Assembly (NCBI GenBank): GCA_016790815.1
Contig: JAEUOG010000049.1
Span: forward strand, 1-54,163
Source of the DNA: Dechloromonas sp.
GTDB lineage: Bacteria; Pseudomonadota; Gammaproteobacteria; Burkholderiales; Rhodocyclaceae
Length of the DNA: 54,163 nucleotides
Direction: 5' to 3'
In this document: in pieces, positions 19,105 through 28,349 of the stretch
Layout: every line of letters starts with the position of its first letter
Position numbering within the stretch: position 1 is the stretch's first letter
Program-made: the position numbers and the translations under genes
Notes under the pieces: model-generated
What the model saw: only the letters and a program-made list of their open reading frames with translations
The model's database searches: none
Told to the model about the DNA's origin: nothing

Positions 19105-19826
19105 TGCTGCATCGTCCGCACAAAAACCTCTTCAAGCGACGCCCCTGGGTGCGCCGCCATCAGATTGGCCGTCGTATCTAGCGCAATGACCCGCCCCTGC
19201 TTCATGAGTGCTATGCGGCTGCACAAGGCCTCGGCCTCTTCGAGATAATGCGTCGTCAGAATGATGGTATGGCCTTCGCCATTCAGTCGGCGGATGAACT
19301 GCCAAAGCCCCTGGCGCAACTCGACATCAACACCCGCTGTAGGCTCGTCGAGGACGATCACCGGCGGCTTATGCACCAACGCCTGAGCAACGAGCACGCG
19401 TCGTTTCATCCCACCCGACAACCGACGCATATTGACGTCGGCCTTGCTTGTCAGATCGAGGTTTTCAAGGATCTCATCGATCCACTCGTCGTTATTGCGG
19501 ATGCCAAAATAACCCGACTGGATGCGCAGCGTTTCACGAACATTGAAAAACGGATCGAAGACCAGTTCCTGAGGCACAACGCCAAGCAGGCGACGTGCTT
19601 CGCGAAAATCGCGAACGACCTCATGCCCCATCACCTTGATGGTGCCAGCGTCGGGTCGGATCAGGCCAGCCAGCGAGGAAATCAGTGTTGTTTTGCCTGC
19701 GCCGTTCGGTCCTAGCAGGCCGAAGAATTCACCTTGCGCGATATCGAGTGACACCCCGGCCAGCGCTTTCAGCGAGCCATAATGCTTGACAACGTCAATG
19801 ATGGAAACAGCGGGCGGCATGAACAT
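19101..19826 (-). CDS. yadG: ABC transporter ATP-binding protein (YadG-like)
   Basis: The 241-residue ATPase has Walker A GPNGAGKTTL, the signature LSGGMKRRVLVAQAL, Walker B VIVLDEPTAGVD and the H-loop TTHYLEEAE. It energises the YadH-like permease. Two start codons are possible, ATG 19826 and ATG 19820; a GAGG sequence lies 4 and 10 bases upstream respectively. It begins immediately after mlaB, whose stop is about 7 bases away. Confidence 0.9.
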   Translation of the reverse strand: MFMPPAVSIIDVVKHYGSLKALAGVSLDIAQGEFFGLLGPNGAGKTTLISSLAGLIRPDAGTIKVMGHEVVRDFREARRLLGVVPQELVFDPFFNVRETLRIQSGYFGIRNNDEWIDEILENLDLTSKADVNMRRLSGGMKRRVLVAQALVHKPPVIVLDEPTAGVDVELRQGLWQFIRRLNGEGHTIILTTHYLEEAEALCSRIALMKQGRVIALDTTANLMAAHPGASLEEVFVRTMQQ

Positions 19827-19832
19827 GCCCCC

Positions 19833-20114
19833 TCAGGCGAGAGGCAGCAATTCAGTAACGCCGTATAGCTCCGCCAGCGACACAACGCCCTCGGGAATAT
19901 GGGCAAATTTTACGGTTGACCGCGACAGACTGGCTGCTCGCAGCCACCCGAGCATCACCGCAAGCGCGGATGAGTCAGCCTCCTTGACCTCCGAGAAGTC
20001 AATGATTTGCTCGCCCGGCTGCAAAGCAGAACGGCCTGCTTCGAGCAGGCCGCGCGCATTGGTCATCACCAGCGGCACCTTGACGACAAGGCACCCCTTT
20101 TCACGTTCGATCAT
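19833..20114 (-). CDS. mlaB: STAS-domain protein MlaB
   Basis: The 93-residue STAS domain protein has the core VDFSEVKEADSSALAVMLGWLR-type stretch (here IDFSEVKEADSSALAV), with the Asp-Ser-Ser motif, and ends with SLAELYGVTELLPLA as in other MlaB proteins. MlaB binds the MlaF ATPase and stabilises the MlaFEDB complex that moves phospholipid across the periplasm. It overlaps mlaC by 4 bases. A degenerate copy (R8) of the interspersed repeat may lie inside the gene without changing its length. Confidence 0.88.
   Translation of the reverse strand: MIEREKGCLVVKVPLVMTNARGLLEAGRSALQPGEQIIDFSEVKEADSSALAVMLGWLRAASLSRSTVKFAHIPEGVVSLAELYGVTELLPLA
19897..19926 (-). repeat. Degenerate candidate repeat copy R8 inside mlaB
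   Basis: The stretch ATGGGCAAATTTT followed by ACGGTTGACCGCG matches the complement of the repeat core with mismatches. It encodes ordinary-length MlaB sequence, so chance similarity remains possible. Confidence 0.35.
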
Positions 20115-20728
20115 TTCTTGGTTTTGGCTTCCAGAGATTTGTTCTTGGCTGCCACAGAGGCGATAAGACCGTCGATGCCACCGTTGCGCACCTCCTGGCC
20201 AAACTGGTCACGATAATTGGTCACCAGACTGATACCAGCAACAACAACGTCATAAACCTTCCAGCCCGACTCCAGTTTTTCCAGGCTATAATCAAGCTGA
20301 ACCGGCTTGCTGCCGGGCTGCTGAACCTCGGTCCGGACCAGAACATCGGTATCGCTCGGTGCCACCTTGGTAGGCTTGTAGACAACCTTCTGATTCTTGT
20401 AGCCAGTGAGGGCGTTGGCGTAGGTGCGAACCAGAAGTGTCTTGAATTCCGCAGTCAACTGCTGCTGCTGTTGTGGACTAGCCCTACGCCATTCCTTGCC
20501 CAGGGCCAGCGCCGTCATGTGCGCGAAGTTGAAATGCGGCAAAACTTTCTTGTCGACCAATTCGATGACCTTGTTCGTATCGCCGTTCTGAATATCCTTG
20601 TCCTTACGGATAATCTCCAGCACGTCATCGGTAACGCGCTGAACCAGCGTATCCGGCGCCTCTTGGGCGTAGGCAGTGCATGCAACAAATCCTGCAAACA
20701 ACAAGGCAAATAGCTTTTTCATCATCAT
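20111..20728 (-). CDS. mlaC: Periplasmic phospholipid-binding protein MlaC
   Basis: The 205-residue protein has a signal peptide ending near AYAQ. The MlaC/Ttg2D fold follows: VIELVDKKVLPHFNFAHMTALALGKEWRRASPQQQQQLTAEFKTLLVRTYANAL is typical, together with the later YDVVVAGISLVTNYRDQF. MlaC shuttles phospholipid between the outer-membrane MlaA complex and the inner-membrane MlaFEDB complex. It overlaps mlaB by 4 bases and lies 12 bases after mlaA. Confidence 0.93.
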   Translation of the reverse strand: MMMKKLFALLFAGFVACTAYAQEAPDTLVQRVTDDVLEIIRKDKDIQNGDTNKVIELVDKKVLPHFNFAHMTALALGKEWRRASPQQQQQLTAEFKTLLVRTYANALTGYKNQKVVYKPTKVAPSDTDVLVRTEVQQPGSKPVQLDYSLEKLESGWKVYDVVVAGISLVTNYRDQFGQEVRNGGIDGLIASVAAKNKSLEAKTKK

Positions 20729-20740
20729 TGAAAGAAGTAG

Positions 20741-21466
20741 TTAATCATCAAGCCGCGGCGGGCGGCCATCGAAAATCTGGTTGCGACGGCGCTGCAGATA
20801 CGCATCGCGAATATAAGCATATTTATCCAGAGCAGCCTCTTCGACCACCTTGTCCGAAGGTAACAAACCTGCCCGGATGTCGACAAATCGCAACGCTGCC
20901 ATGCTGTTACGCACAGAAACCGGGCGAACGTAGCTCACCGGGTCGGCATAAGTGCCGACAGCAAATCCGATTGTATCGCGCACGTTGCGCGGGCCAAGCA
21001 CTGGCCAAAATAGATAACCGCCACCGCCCGCCCCCCAGACAGCCATGGTCTGGCCAAAATCCTCCTCATGCCGCTCCAGCCCCAGTTCGCTGGCGACATC
21101 AAAGAGCCCGAATATGCCGACCGTCGAATTGATCAGCAGGCGCCCGATATCTACGCCGGCATCACCAAATTTTCCCTGTAGCGCATTATTGACTCCGACC
21201 CACAGGTCCCCTGCGTTGCCAAAAAAATTCCCGACGCTAGCCTTAACGGGCAAGGGGACCAGATTGTCATAAACCTGGGCAACGGGCTTAGCTGCATATT
21301 TGTCGATAGCCTCATTGACTGCAAACATCGGACGATTGAATGCCTCGTAGGGGTCGTTCGGATTTCCGTCCGCCACTGCCATGGAGCAGGAAAATGCCAC
21401 TACCAGCGCTCCGAAGCCGAATCGTTGAGCCCCTCGCACAGCCGATGTGCAAAAACTGACCGTCAT
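20741..21466 (-). CDS. mlaA: Outer-membrane lipid asymmetry protein MlaA (VacJ)
   Basis: The 241-residue protein contains the family hallmark NPNDPYEAFNRPMFAVNEAIDKY just after the export signal, then FFGNAGDLWVGVNNALQGK and GPRNVRDTIGFAVGTYADP. The signal ends in a weak lipobox-like AFSC. MlaA forms a ring in the outer membrane that removes mislocalised phospholipid and passes it to MlaC. Having mlaA inside the mla operon is usual in betaproteobacteria but not in E. coli. Confidence 0.92.
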   Translation of the reverse strand: MTVSFCTSAVRGAQRFGFGALVVAFSCSMAVADGNPNDPYEAFNRPMFAVNEAIDKYAAKPVAQVYDNLVPLPVKASVGNFFGNAGDLWVGVNNALQGKFGDAGVDIGRLLINSTVGIFGLFDVASELGLERHEEDFGQTMAVWGAGGGGYLFWPVLGPRNVRDTIGFAVGTYADPVSYVRPVSVRNSMAALRFVDIRAGLLPSDKVVEEAALDKYAYIRDAYLQRRRNQIFDGRPPRLDD

Positions 21467-21934
21467 TTATTTTTCCTGTCCGTCCGCTGCTTTGCTAAAT
21501 AGAAACTGGCTAATCAATTTTTCGAGCACCACTGCCGACTGCGTCTTGGCAATCGTATCACCCGCAGAAAGCATCTTTTCATCCCCGCCAGCATCCAGGC
21601 CAACATACTGTTCGCCAAGCAGACCCGCCGTATTGATTGATGCAAAGGTGTCCTTCGGGAAGCGGTAGCGACCATCGACGGTCATGCTGACCACCGCCTC
21701 ATACGTCGCCGAATCGAACTGGATATCGACGATTCGCCCAACAACAACCCCAGCACTCTTTACCGGACCACGCACCTTCAGGCCTCCAATATTATCAAAC
21801 TTGGCCTTCAAAACGTACGTTTCTGACAAATGTGATGACGATAGGTTCCCCACCTTGAGCGACAAAAAGAGCAGGGCGGCAAGGCCCAGAGCAACGAAAA
21901 AACCGACCCACAGGTCAAGAACAGTGCGATTCAT
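21467..21934 (-). CDS. mlaD: MCE-domain protein MlaD
   Basis: The 155-residue protein has one N-terminal transmembrane helix (LWVGFFVALGLAALLFLSLKV) and one MCE domain, including YVLKAKFDNIGGLKVRGPVKSAGVVVGRI and NTAGLLGEQYVGLDAGG. MlaD forms the periplasmic hexamer attached to MlaE. It abuts mlaA directly and shares a base with the mlaE stop, which shows tight coupling. Confidence 0.94.
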   Translation of the reverse strand: MNRTVLDLWVGFFVALGLAALLFLSLKVGNLSSSHLSETYVLKAKFDNIGGLKVRGPVKSAGVVVGRIVDIQFDSATYEAVVSMTVDGRYRFPKDTFASINTAGLLGEQYVGLDAGGDEKMLSAGDTIAKTQSAVVLEKLISQFLFSKAADGQEK

Positions 21935-22725
21935 CAGGCTCCCCGGAACATGAACGAGGTTAGAACAAAGTCCAGCGCGAGAACGGTCAGCACTGAAGTC
22001 ACCACAGTACGCGTTATCGCGCGCGATACACCTTCGGCAGTCGGCACCGAGTCGTAACCTTCGAAAACCGCGATCAGTGAAACCGCAATGCCGAACACGA
22101 AGCTCTTCACAACACCATTCCAGATGTCGTAGCGAAAATCCACACTGGCCTGCATTTGCGACCAGTAGGAACCGTCGTCAACGCCAATGACGATCACGCC
22201 GATTAACCAACCACCCAGAACGCCCATGGCGGAAAATATAGCAGCCAGCAAGGGCATCGAAATCACACCACCCCAGAAACGCGGCGCCACGACACGGGCA
22301 ATCGGATTGACTGCCATCATGTCCATCGCCTTCAATTGTTCAGTTGCCTTCATGAGGCCTATTTCAGCCGTCACCGAAGAACCAGCCCGCGACGCAAAAA
22401 AAATGGCAGCCAGAACAGGCCCCAGCTCCCGAGTTAGCGACAAGGCGACGAGCGTCCCAAGCGCCTCAGTTGACCCGAAGCGCTGCAGGATTTCATACCC
22501 CTGAAGCCCTAGCACCAGTCCGACAAACAGACCGGAAACCATGATGATCAATAGCGATAGCACGCCACTGAAATAGATTTCGCGTAACGTCAGCGGCAGG
22601 CGACGGAAAGACGACCCGGAATGCATCAATACAGCCCACAGGAATCGCGCGGCAAAACCGAGCCGCCAAACGCGGTCAACCGTAGCGTGACCCAGCTTGC
22701 GAAATATGGAAACCGGATCAAACAT
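21934..22725 (-). CDS. mlaE: Phospholipid transport permease MlaE
   Basis: The 263-residue protein matches MlaE/YrbE: IYFSGVLSLLIIMVSGLFVGLVLGLQGYEIL, SLTRELGPVLAAIFFASRAGSSVTAEIGLMKATEQ, VAPRFWGGVISMPLLAA and a C-terminal hydrophobic end. It is the inner-membrane permease of the Mla complex. It overlaps mlaF by 8 bases. The sequence CGGTCAACCG near 22,675 resembles the repeat core but codes a normal Mla stretch. Confidence 0.95.
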   Translation of the reverse strand: MFDPVSIFRKLGHATVDRVWRLGFAARFLWAVLMHSGSSFRRLPLTLREIYFSGVLSLLIIMVSGLFVGLVLGLQGYEILQRFGSTEALGTLVALSLTRELGPVLAAIFFASRAGSSVTAEIGLMKATEQLKAMDMMAVNPIARVVAPRFWGGVISMPLLAAIFSAMGVLGGWLIGVIVIGVDDGSYWSQMQASVDFRYDIWNGVVKSFVFGIAVSLIAVFEGYDSVPTAEGVSRAITRTVVTSVLTVLALDFVLTSFMFRGA

Positions 22726-23542
22726 GCGCTACGAAATCTAGAAATTGTTCACGCGCCGACGGCGCAGGATAGTCAAAGTGAACCGGGCCATCCGGGGCGG
22801 CATGGACAAACTGATGAACGAAGGGATCAGTCGAGGCACGAATCTCGTCTGGCGTTCCTTCAGCGACCACGCGCCCGCCATTCATGAAATAGATGTAGTC
22901 GACGATCAGCAGCGACTCCTGGATATCGTGCGTCACCATGATGGACGTTGCCCCCAAGGCATCGTTCAACTTGCGAATCAATTGACCAATGACGCCCAGC
23001 GCTATCGGATCCAAACCAGTAAACGGCTCGTCATACATGACCAGCATGGGATCGAGCGCCAAGGCGCGCGCCAAAGCCACCCGTCGTGCCATTCCGCCCG
23101 ACAACTCGCCCGGCATCAAATTGTACGCACCGCGCAAACCTACCGCCTCCAGTTTCATCAGCACCAGATCGCGAATCATTTCATCCGACATATCGGTGTG
23201 TTCTCGCATCGGGAAAGCGACGTTCTCAAACACGGACATGTCCGTAAACAGCGCGCCAAACTGGAAGAGCATGCCCATCCGGCGACGCAGGCGATACAGC
23301 TCAGCCTCTGACATCTCGCATACCTGATGCTTTTCCAGTCGAACGCGCCCGCCGGTCGGCCGCAACTGACCGCCAATACAACGTAGCAGCGTCGTTTTGC
23401 CACAACCGGACCCGCCCATGATGGCAACTACCTTGCCGCGCGGAATCTTCATGTTGATTCCCTGCAGCACAGGCCGGCCATCGTAGGCAAACTCAAGATC
23501 CTCGATATCGACCAAGACGTCGTCGGACAAAGCATATCCCAT
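22718..23542 (-). CDS. mlaF: Phospholipid transport ATPase MlaF
   Basis: The 274-residue ATPase has Walker A GGSGCGKTTLLRCIGG, the signature LSGGMARRVALARALAL, Walker B LVMYDEPFTGLDP and the H-loop MVTHDIQE. It drives the MlaFEDB phospholipid pump. It is the first gene of the mla run, and its promoter should lie in 23543-23629, shared with the divergent response regulator gene. A TAAAAT -10-like sequence is present there on the minus strand. Confidence 0.94.
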   Translation of the reverse strand: MGYALSDDVLVDIEDLEFAYDGRPVLQGINMKIPRGKVVAIMGGSGCGKTTLLRCIGGQLRPTGGRVRLEKHQVCEMSEAELYRLRRRMGMLFQFGALFTDMSVFENVAFPMREHTDMSDEMIRDLVLMKLEAVGLRGAYNLMPGELSGGMARRVALARALALDPMLVMYDEPFTGLDPIALGVIGQLIRKLNDALGATSIMVTHDIQESLLIVDYIYFMNGGRVVAEGTPDEIRASTDPFVHQFVHAAPDGPVHFDYPAPSAREQFLDFVAHV

Positions 23543-23629
23543 TGAAAAAGTCGGACGATTTTAGCAGAAACCCCCACGGTCGCCGGGAAACGACAAGGCT
23601 ATAATCGAACATATTTCATATGGAATGTT

Positions 23630-25057
23630 GTGCTCTTGTCATCTGCCAAGCCACTCCTTTTGATCGTCGACGACGATTCGCTCATCAGCGAATCGCTGAG
23701 CTTCGCCTTTGCGCAGGAGTATGACGTACTTACCAGCCACTCCCGAGAGCACGCACTGACGCTGCTCAGGCAGCTTCGGAAACCGCCGCAACTCGCCTTG
23801 GTTGACCTTGGCCTCCCTCCCATTCCCCACCGCCCTGATGAGGGATTTGCGCTGATAGGCGACCTTCTGGCGCTCTTGCCAGACATGAAGATCATTGTGC
23901 TTTCGGGACAAAGCGACGAGACCAACGCACGCCATGCTCGCACACTGGGCGCGGTCGACTTCGTTGCCAAGCCGTGCGACCCCAGCCGCCTGAGCGAACT
24001 TTTCCGACAAGCTCTCCGTTTTGACAACACCCCGATGGCCACCCATGCCGGCGGACTGATCGGCGAAAGCCTGCCCATGCAGCGCCTTCGACTGCAACTC
24101 GGCCAATACGCCAATCTGGCTTACCCGGTATTGATCGAAGGCGAATCAGGCAGCGGCAAGGACATCGTTGCCAGTCATTACCTCCACCGCCTGACCGAGC
24201 GCCAAGACAAGCCTTTCCTTGCGCTGAACTGCGCCGCCATTTCCCCGACATTGCTGGAGCCAACGCTTTTCGGCTACGCCAAAGGGGCCTTTACCGGTGC
24301 CACCAGCGCAAAATCCGGCTATTTTGAAGACGCAGACAGCGGAACGCTTTTCCTCGACGAAATCGGCGAGTTGCCGCTCGACTTGCAACCGAAGTTGCTA
24401 CGCGTTCTCGAAAACGGGGAGTACCAGCGCGTCGGAGAAACACACCCCAGGATTTCCAGCGCACGCATTGTTGCTGCAACCAATCGCGATCTGCGCCAGG
24501 AGATGCGTGCAGGGCGTTTTCGCGCGGACCTTTTTCACCGACTTTCGGTGTTTACCGTGGCAGTTCCGCCTTTACGGGAAACCGGCCTTGACCGTCTCCT
24601 TCTTCTTGAACATTTTCGCAAGAACTGCGCCGCCAACGTCAACTCCGCGCCGTTCCTCCTGGCACCTTCTGCCCAGTCACTTTGGCTGGACTATGGTTTT
24701 CCTGGAAATGTTCGCGAACTGCGCAATATCGTCATCCGCCTGAGCGCACGCTATCCGGGACAGGCGGTGACTGCCGAGCAGTTGCGCGCCGAGCTCGACC
24801 AACAGGACGCTTCCGAGCCAGCCCCAGGGGCGAGCGGACTTGCCGCCGACGACCTGAAAGATGCAAAAATGGCTGCATCCAAGCACCTTGAGAAAGCCTC
24901 CCGTCTAAATCTCGACGCGACCCTTGAGCTTTGGCAGCGCGGATACATCGAGGCTGCCATCGAACTGAGCGGTGGCAACATGAGCGAAGCTGCTCGCCGC
25001 CTCGGGATCAACCGCACGACACTCTATAACCGAATGGAAAGCTGGACCCGCCGATGA
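23630..25057 (+). CDS. Sigma-54-dependent response regulator (PrsR/PilR-like)
   Basis: The 475-residue regulator has an N-terminal receiver domain with acidic pocket IVDDD and phosphoacceptor Asp59 (LVDLGLPP). The AAA+ domain follows, with Walker A GESGSGKD, the sigma-54 contact loop GAFTGA and Walker B TLFLDEIGELPL. A C-terminal Fis-type helix-turn-helix reads GGNMSEAARRLGINRTTLYNRM. Such proteins activate sigma-54 RNA polymerase from upstream sites. The start codon is GTG, and TATAAT lies at 23600-23605 upstream. It overlaps the MshM-like gene by 4 bases, and a sigma-54 promoter precedes the island's pilin gene, so the pilin is its likely target. The histidine kinase at 39,654-41,336 is the likely partner. 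Confidence 0.87.
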   Translation: MLLSSAKPLLLIVDDDSLISESLSFAFAQEYDVLTSHSREHALTLLRQLRKPPQLALVDLGLPPIPHRPDEGFALIGDLLALLPDMKIIVLSGQSDETNARHARTLGAVDFVAKPCDPSRLSELFRQALRFDNTPMATHAGGLIGESLPMQRLRLQLGQYANLAYPVLIEGESGSGKDIVASHYLHRLTERQDKPFLALNCAAISPTLLEPTLFGYAKGAFTGATSAKSGYFEDADSGTLFLDEIGELPLDLQPKLLRVLENGEYQRVGETHPRISSARIVAATNRDLRQEMRAGRFRADLFHRLSVFTVAVPPLRETGLDRLLLLEHFRKNCAANVNSAPFLLAPSAQSLWLDYGFPGNVRELRNIVIRLSARYPGQAVTAEQLRAELDQQDASEPAPGASGLAADDLKDAKMAASKHLEKASRLNLDATLELWQRGYIEAAIELSGGNMSEAARRLGINRTTLYNRMESWTRR

Positions 25058-26436
25058 GCCTTTACCTCGACCATTTCGGCCTGCGCGAACCACCGTTTCG
25101 CATTACCCCGCACACTGACTATTTTTTTACTGGCGCCAACCGTGGGCCGACACTCGACGCACTGATCTATGCCATCACCCAGGACGAAGGCATCGTCAAG
25201 GTCACAGGTGAAGTAGGCAGCGGCAAGACCATGCTCTGCAGAATGCTTCTCGAGCGCTTGCCTGAGAACGTCGAGACGCTGTACATGGCGAACCCGTCGC
25301 TTTCGAGACACGAAATTCTGGGCGCCATTGCTGACGAACTGGGTATTCCAGCCGAGGGCAAGGCCACCCACTCACTGACCCGTGCGCTACAGGAAGCCTT
25401 GATCGAGCGTTACGCCAAGGGCAAGCGTGTCGTACTGCTGATTGACGAGGCGCATGCGATGCCCGCGGAATCCCTCGAAGAAATCCGCTTGCTTTCCAAC
25501 CTCGAAGCAAAGGCAGCGAAACTGCTGCAAATAGCGCTCTTCGCGCAGCCCGAACTGGATGAGCGCCTTGCAGCCACGGACATGCGCCAACTCCGGGAGC
25601 GAATCACCCAGCACTTCAACCTCACGCCACTCAAACAGGATGATGTCGCTGCATACATCGAGTTTCGCCTCCGTGCGGCCGGATACCGCGGACCGAATCC
25701 ATTCACCGCCGATGCCGTCACAATGATTGCCAAGGCCTCCGAAGGTTTGTCACGACGCATCAACATACTTGCCGACAAGGCGCTGCTGGCGGCGTATTCC
25801 CGAGGCATCCACGAAGTTGGCGGAAATGAGGTCAAGGTTGCAGAGCAAGATGCACGGTTTTCGCCGCTGGCGCCAAAATCGGCCTTCAACTCGAAATCGC
25901 TGCTCTGGGGAGTCGCCGGGGCCAGCACAGTTGCCCTCGTCACGGCCATGATCTTCGGCTCGCCACCCCGCGCGGTCCACGATACACCGTCCAGCGATTC
26001 CGCCCCCCCGCCAATACCTCAGATCGAACCTTCGCCCCAAACCGCGAAACGGGCTCCAGCGCTGCCATTGCGTCCCGACGCGCAAACCCAGATGCCCGCG
26101 CAGGACAAAATCCGGTTTGCACCACTGACTCGCCAGCATTTCGGCCAGTACGACCAATGGATTGCGGATGCGAAGAACAATCACTACTTCATTCAACTAC
26201 TTTCCGCTGACGCGACGCAGACCGGCGAAATCGAAGGCTTTCTCAATCGCGCGACGAGCGTTCTTGACGCGTCACAGCTGCGCGCTTACCGCTCGAGCCT
26301 GTCCGGACGAGACCGGGTCGGCGTAATTTTTGGTGACTACGACACCCGTGAAGAGGCTGTTGCAGCCATGCAATTGCTGCCAGGACCAATCAAGGCCGCA
26401 CAGCCTTTCCCTCGTCAGGTCAGCAAGTTACGCTAG
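25054..26436 (+). CDS. mshM: MshM/ExeA-like AAA+ ATPase with C-terminal SPOR-like domain
   Basis: The 460-residue protein begins MSLYLDHFGLREPPFRITPHTDYFF, the typical ExeA/GspA/MshM start. Walker A is GEVGSGKT and Walker B VVLLIDEAHAM, and the sensor region SEGLSRRINILADKALLAAY follows. A membrane helix at about residues 286-305 leads to a Pro-rich linker and a C-terminal domain (HYFIQLLSADATQTGEIEGFLNR, then VGVIFGDYDTREEAVAAMQ) resembling a SPOR peptidoglycan-binding fold. In related systems ExeA/MshM helps place the secretin through the cell wall, and this domain arrangement fits that task. The SPOR call is by pattern only. Confidence 0.85.
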   Translation: MSLYLDHFGLREPPFRITPHTDYFFTGANRGPTLDALIYAITQDEGIVKVTGEVGSGKTMLCRMLLERLPENVETLYMANPSLSRHEILGAIADELGIPAEGKATHSLTRALQEALIERYAKGKRVVLLIDEAHAMPAESLEEIRLLSNLEAKAAKLLQIALFAQPELDERLAATDMRQLRERITQHFNLTPLKQDDVAAYIEFRLRAAGYRGPNPFTADAVTMIAKASEGLSRRINILADKALLAAYSRGIHEVGGNEVKVAEQDARFSPLAPKSAFNSKSLLWGVAGASTVALVTAMIFGSPPRAVHDTPSSDSAPPPIPQIEPSPQTAKRAPALPLRPDAQTQMPAQDKIRFAPLTRQHFGQYDQWIADAKNNHYFIQLLSADATQTGEIEGFLNRATSVLDASQLRAYRSSLSGRDRVGVIFGDYDTREEAVAAMQLLPGPIKAAQPFPRQVSKLR

Positions 26437-26543
26437 CTTGCCGGCAGCCGCCAAACCGTGCGGGCATGCGTTATTACGTGCTAGCATCGCAAGAATATGC
26501 GCTCCCCCCTGAATCACTAGCTTATGACAAGGCAAACAATCCG

Positions 26544-28340
26544 ATGAAAATCGGTTTCATCAGCACAATACTTGCATGCTTACTGCTGGCCGCTTGTGCG
26601 GCACCGACGCCGCGCGAGCCATTGAAGGGGCATCTGAATACGGACAGTTCCGCCCCGAACACCCCTGCATCAAGCATTCCCGCCCCGGTGCAGCAGACGC
26701 TCGCCTTGCCCAAACCGCGCACATCGCGCAAGGCTGAAACCTACAGCGTAGTCGTCAACAACGTCCCTGTTCGCGACCTGCTTTTTGCATTGGCGCGAGA
26801 TGCCAAGGTCAACGTCGACATCCACCCCGGCATCACCGGGACGGTAACGCTGAATGCCATAGACCAAACCTTGCCACAACTGCTGAGTCGCGTTTCAAAG
26901 CAGGTCGACATGCGCTTCGAGCTGGATGGCCCCAACCTATCCGTGATGCCCGATTCGCCCTTCCTGAAGCACTACAAGGTCGACTATGTGAACATGGCGC
27001 GGAACGTCACCGGAACCGTCTCGACTAATACCCAGATCGCAACCGGAACCTCGGGCGGGAGTACTGGCAATCCAAGTGCGCCCGCCACAGGCGGCGGCGG
27101 AAACATATCCAACACGCGCATTGAAAACACTTCCCGCAATCAGTTCTGGGAATCGCTGGAAAAGAACATCAAGGACATCCTGCGCGAGACCGACAAGGTC
27201 TTTCCTGAAGGATCGAGCGAAACCGTTATCGAGAAATCGAGCGCCCAAACTGCAACGGGTGCTGCAGCGCTTCCGCAAGGGAATGGGCAACGCGCAGCAC
27301 AATCCGTCGCCAACGCCTTGCAGGCGAACCCCAATCCCAATTCAGCCAGCCAGGCCACAGGCACCTCTATCGAGCGCCGCAGCACCTTCCGCGAAGCAGC
27401 CTCCGTCATCATGAACTCCGAAAGCGGTGTCATTACGGTGCGCGCCACCCAACGCCAGCATGAACGAATTCAGGAGTTTGTGGATCGGGTCACCAACTCG
27501 GCGCAGCGACAAGTATTGATCGAAGCGACCATCGTCGAAGTCACGCTGAAAGATGGTTACCAGCAGGGTATCAACTGGACCCAATTGGCCGGCGCAGGCT
27601 CACTCAACTTCATTGGCGACGCCCTCACGAAGAATGCCTACAACCTCAGTTATGACAGGGGTGGCAATCCGGATGCACTGGTCACGATGCTCAATACATT
27701 CGGGACGACCAAGGTACTTTCCAGCCCCCGGGTCTCCGTCATGAACAACCAGACCGCATTGTTGAAGGTTGTTGAGAACTACGTCTATTTCAGCGTCAAA
27801 GCAGACACAACCACCACCGCCAACGTCGGCACAACCACCACCTACACCACAACACCACAGTCCGTCTCCGTAGGACTCGTGGTCAGTGTTACCCCGCAAA
27901 TCAGCAACAGTGATGCCGTAACGCTAAACGTGCGGCCGACGATTACCTCTGTCGCCCGCGAGGTGTTGGACCCCAACCCCGATTTGAAGAGAAACGACAT
28001 AAGCAATCTTGTTCCAGTGATCCGCACCCGCGAAATCGAATCCGTGATGCGTGTCGCCAGCGGCAATATCGCCATTCTCGGCGGATTGATGGAAGACAAG
28101 ATCGACTATCAAAATCAGCGCGTACCGTTGCTTGGACAAATTCCGATTGCCGGAGAACTGGTCAACAACCGGAACAATGCGGCCCAAAAAACGGAGCTGG
28201 TAATTTTCCTGCGCCCTGTCGTCATCAAGGACGCAAGCCTGGACGGGGATTTCGCCGCACTGCGCGACCACCTTCCCGGACAGAACTTCTTCGCCCAGCC
28301 GAATGAAGCCCAGCCCTTCAATATCGTCCCGAGCCGCTGA
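26544..28340 (+). CDS. mshL: MshL-like pilus secretin (lipoprotein)
   Basis: The 598-residue protein starts with a lipoprotein signal (MKIGFISTILACLLLAAC, Cys18). Residues about 75-150 form the secretin/TonB short N-terminal domain (VNNVPVRDLLFALARDAKVNVDIHPGITG). A Ser/Gly/Asn-rich linker precedes the C-terminal secretin core (VLSSPRVSVMNNQTALLKVVENYVYFSV, then VPVIRTREIESVMRVASGNIAILGGLMED and VPLLGQIPIAGELVNN). It should form the outer-membrane ring through which the pilus passes. The ATG at 26544 is chosen for the signal peptide; 107 bases separate it from the mshM-like gene. Confidence 0.92.
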   Translation: MKIGFISTILACLLLAACAAPTPREPLKGHLNTDSSAPNTPASSIPAPVQQTLALPKPRTSRKAETYSVVVNNVPVRDLLFALARDAKVNVDIHPGITGTVTLNAIDQTLPQLLSRVSKQVDMRFELDGPNLSVMPDSPFLKHYKVDYVNMARNVTGTVSTNTQIATGTSGGSTGNPSAPATGGGGNISNTRIENTSRNQFWESLEKNIKDILRETDKVFPEGSSETVIEKSSAQTATGAAALPQGNGQRAAQSVANALQANPNPNSASQATGTSIERRSTFREAASVIMNSESGVITVRATQRQHERIQEFVDRVTNSAQRQVLIEATIVEVTLKDGYQQGINWTQLAGAGSLNFIGDALTKNAYNLSYDRGGNPDALVTMLNTFGTTKVLSSPRVSVMNNQTALLKVVENYVYFSVKADTTTTANVGTTTTYTTTPQSVSVGLVVSVTPQISNSDAVTLNVRPTITSVAREVLDPNPDLKRNDISNLVPVIRTREIESVMRVASGNIAILGGLMEDKIDYQNQRVPLLGQIPIAGELVNNRNNAAQKTELVIFLRPVVIKDASLDGDFAALRDHLPGQNFFAQPNEAQPFNIVPSR

Positions 28341-28349
28341 GGCCTGCGC

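Noticed and set aside
22670-22690. CGGTCAACCG inside mlaE as another repeat copy
   Set aside because: It lacks the GGAAA and A/T-rich part, and the encoded residues fit an ordinary MlaE N-terminal segment.
23600-23605. TATAAT upstream of the response regulator as a full sigma-70 promoter
   Set aside because: The -10 box is good, but no TTGACA-like -35 is at the right spacing, so it is mentioned only in the gene entry.
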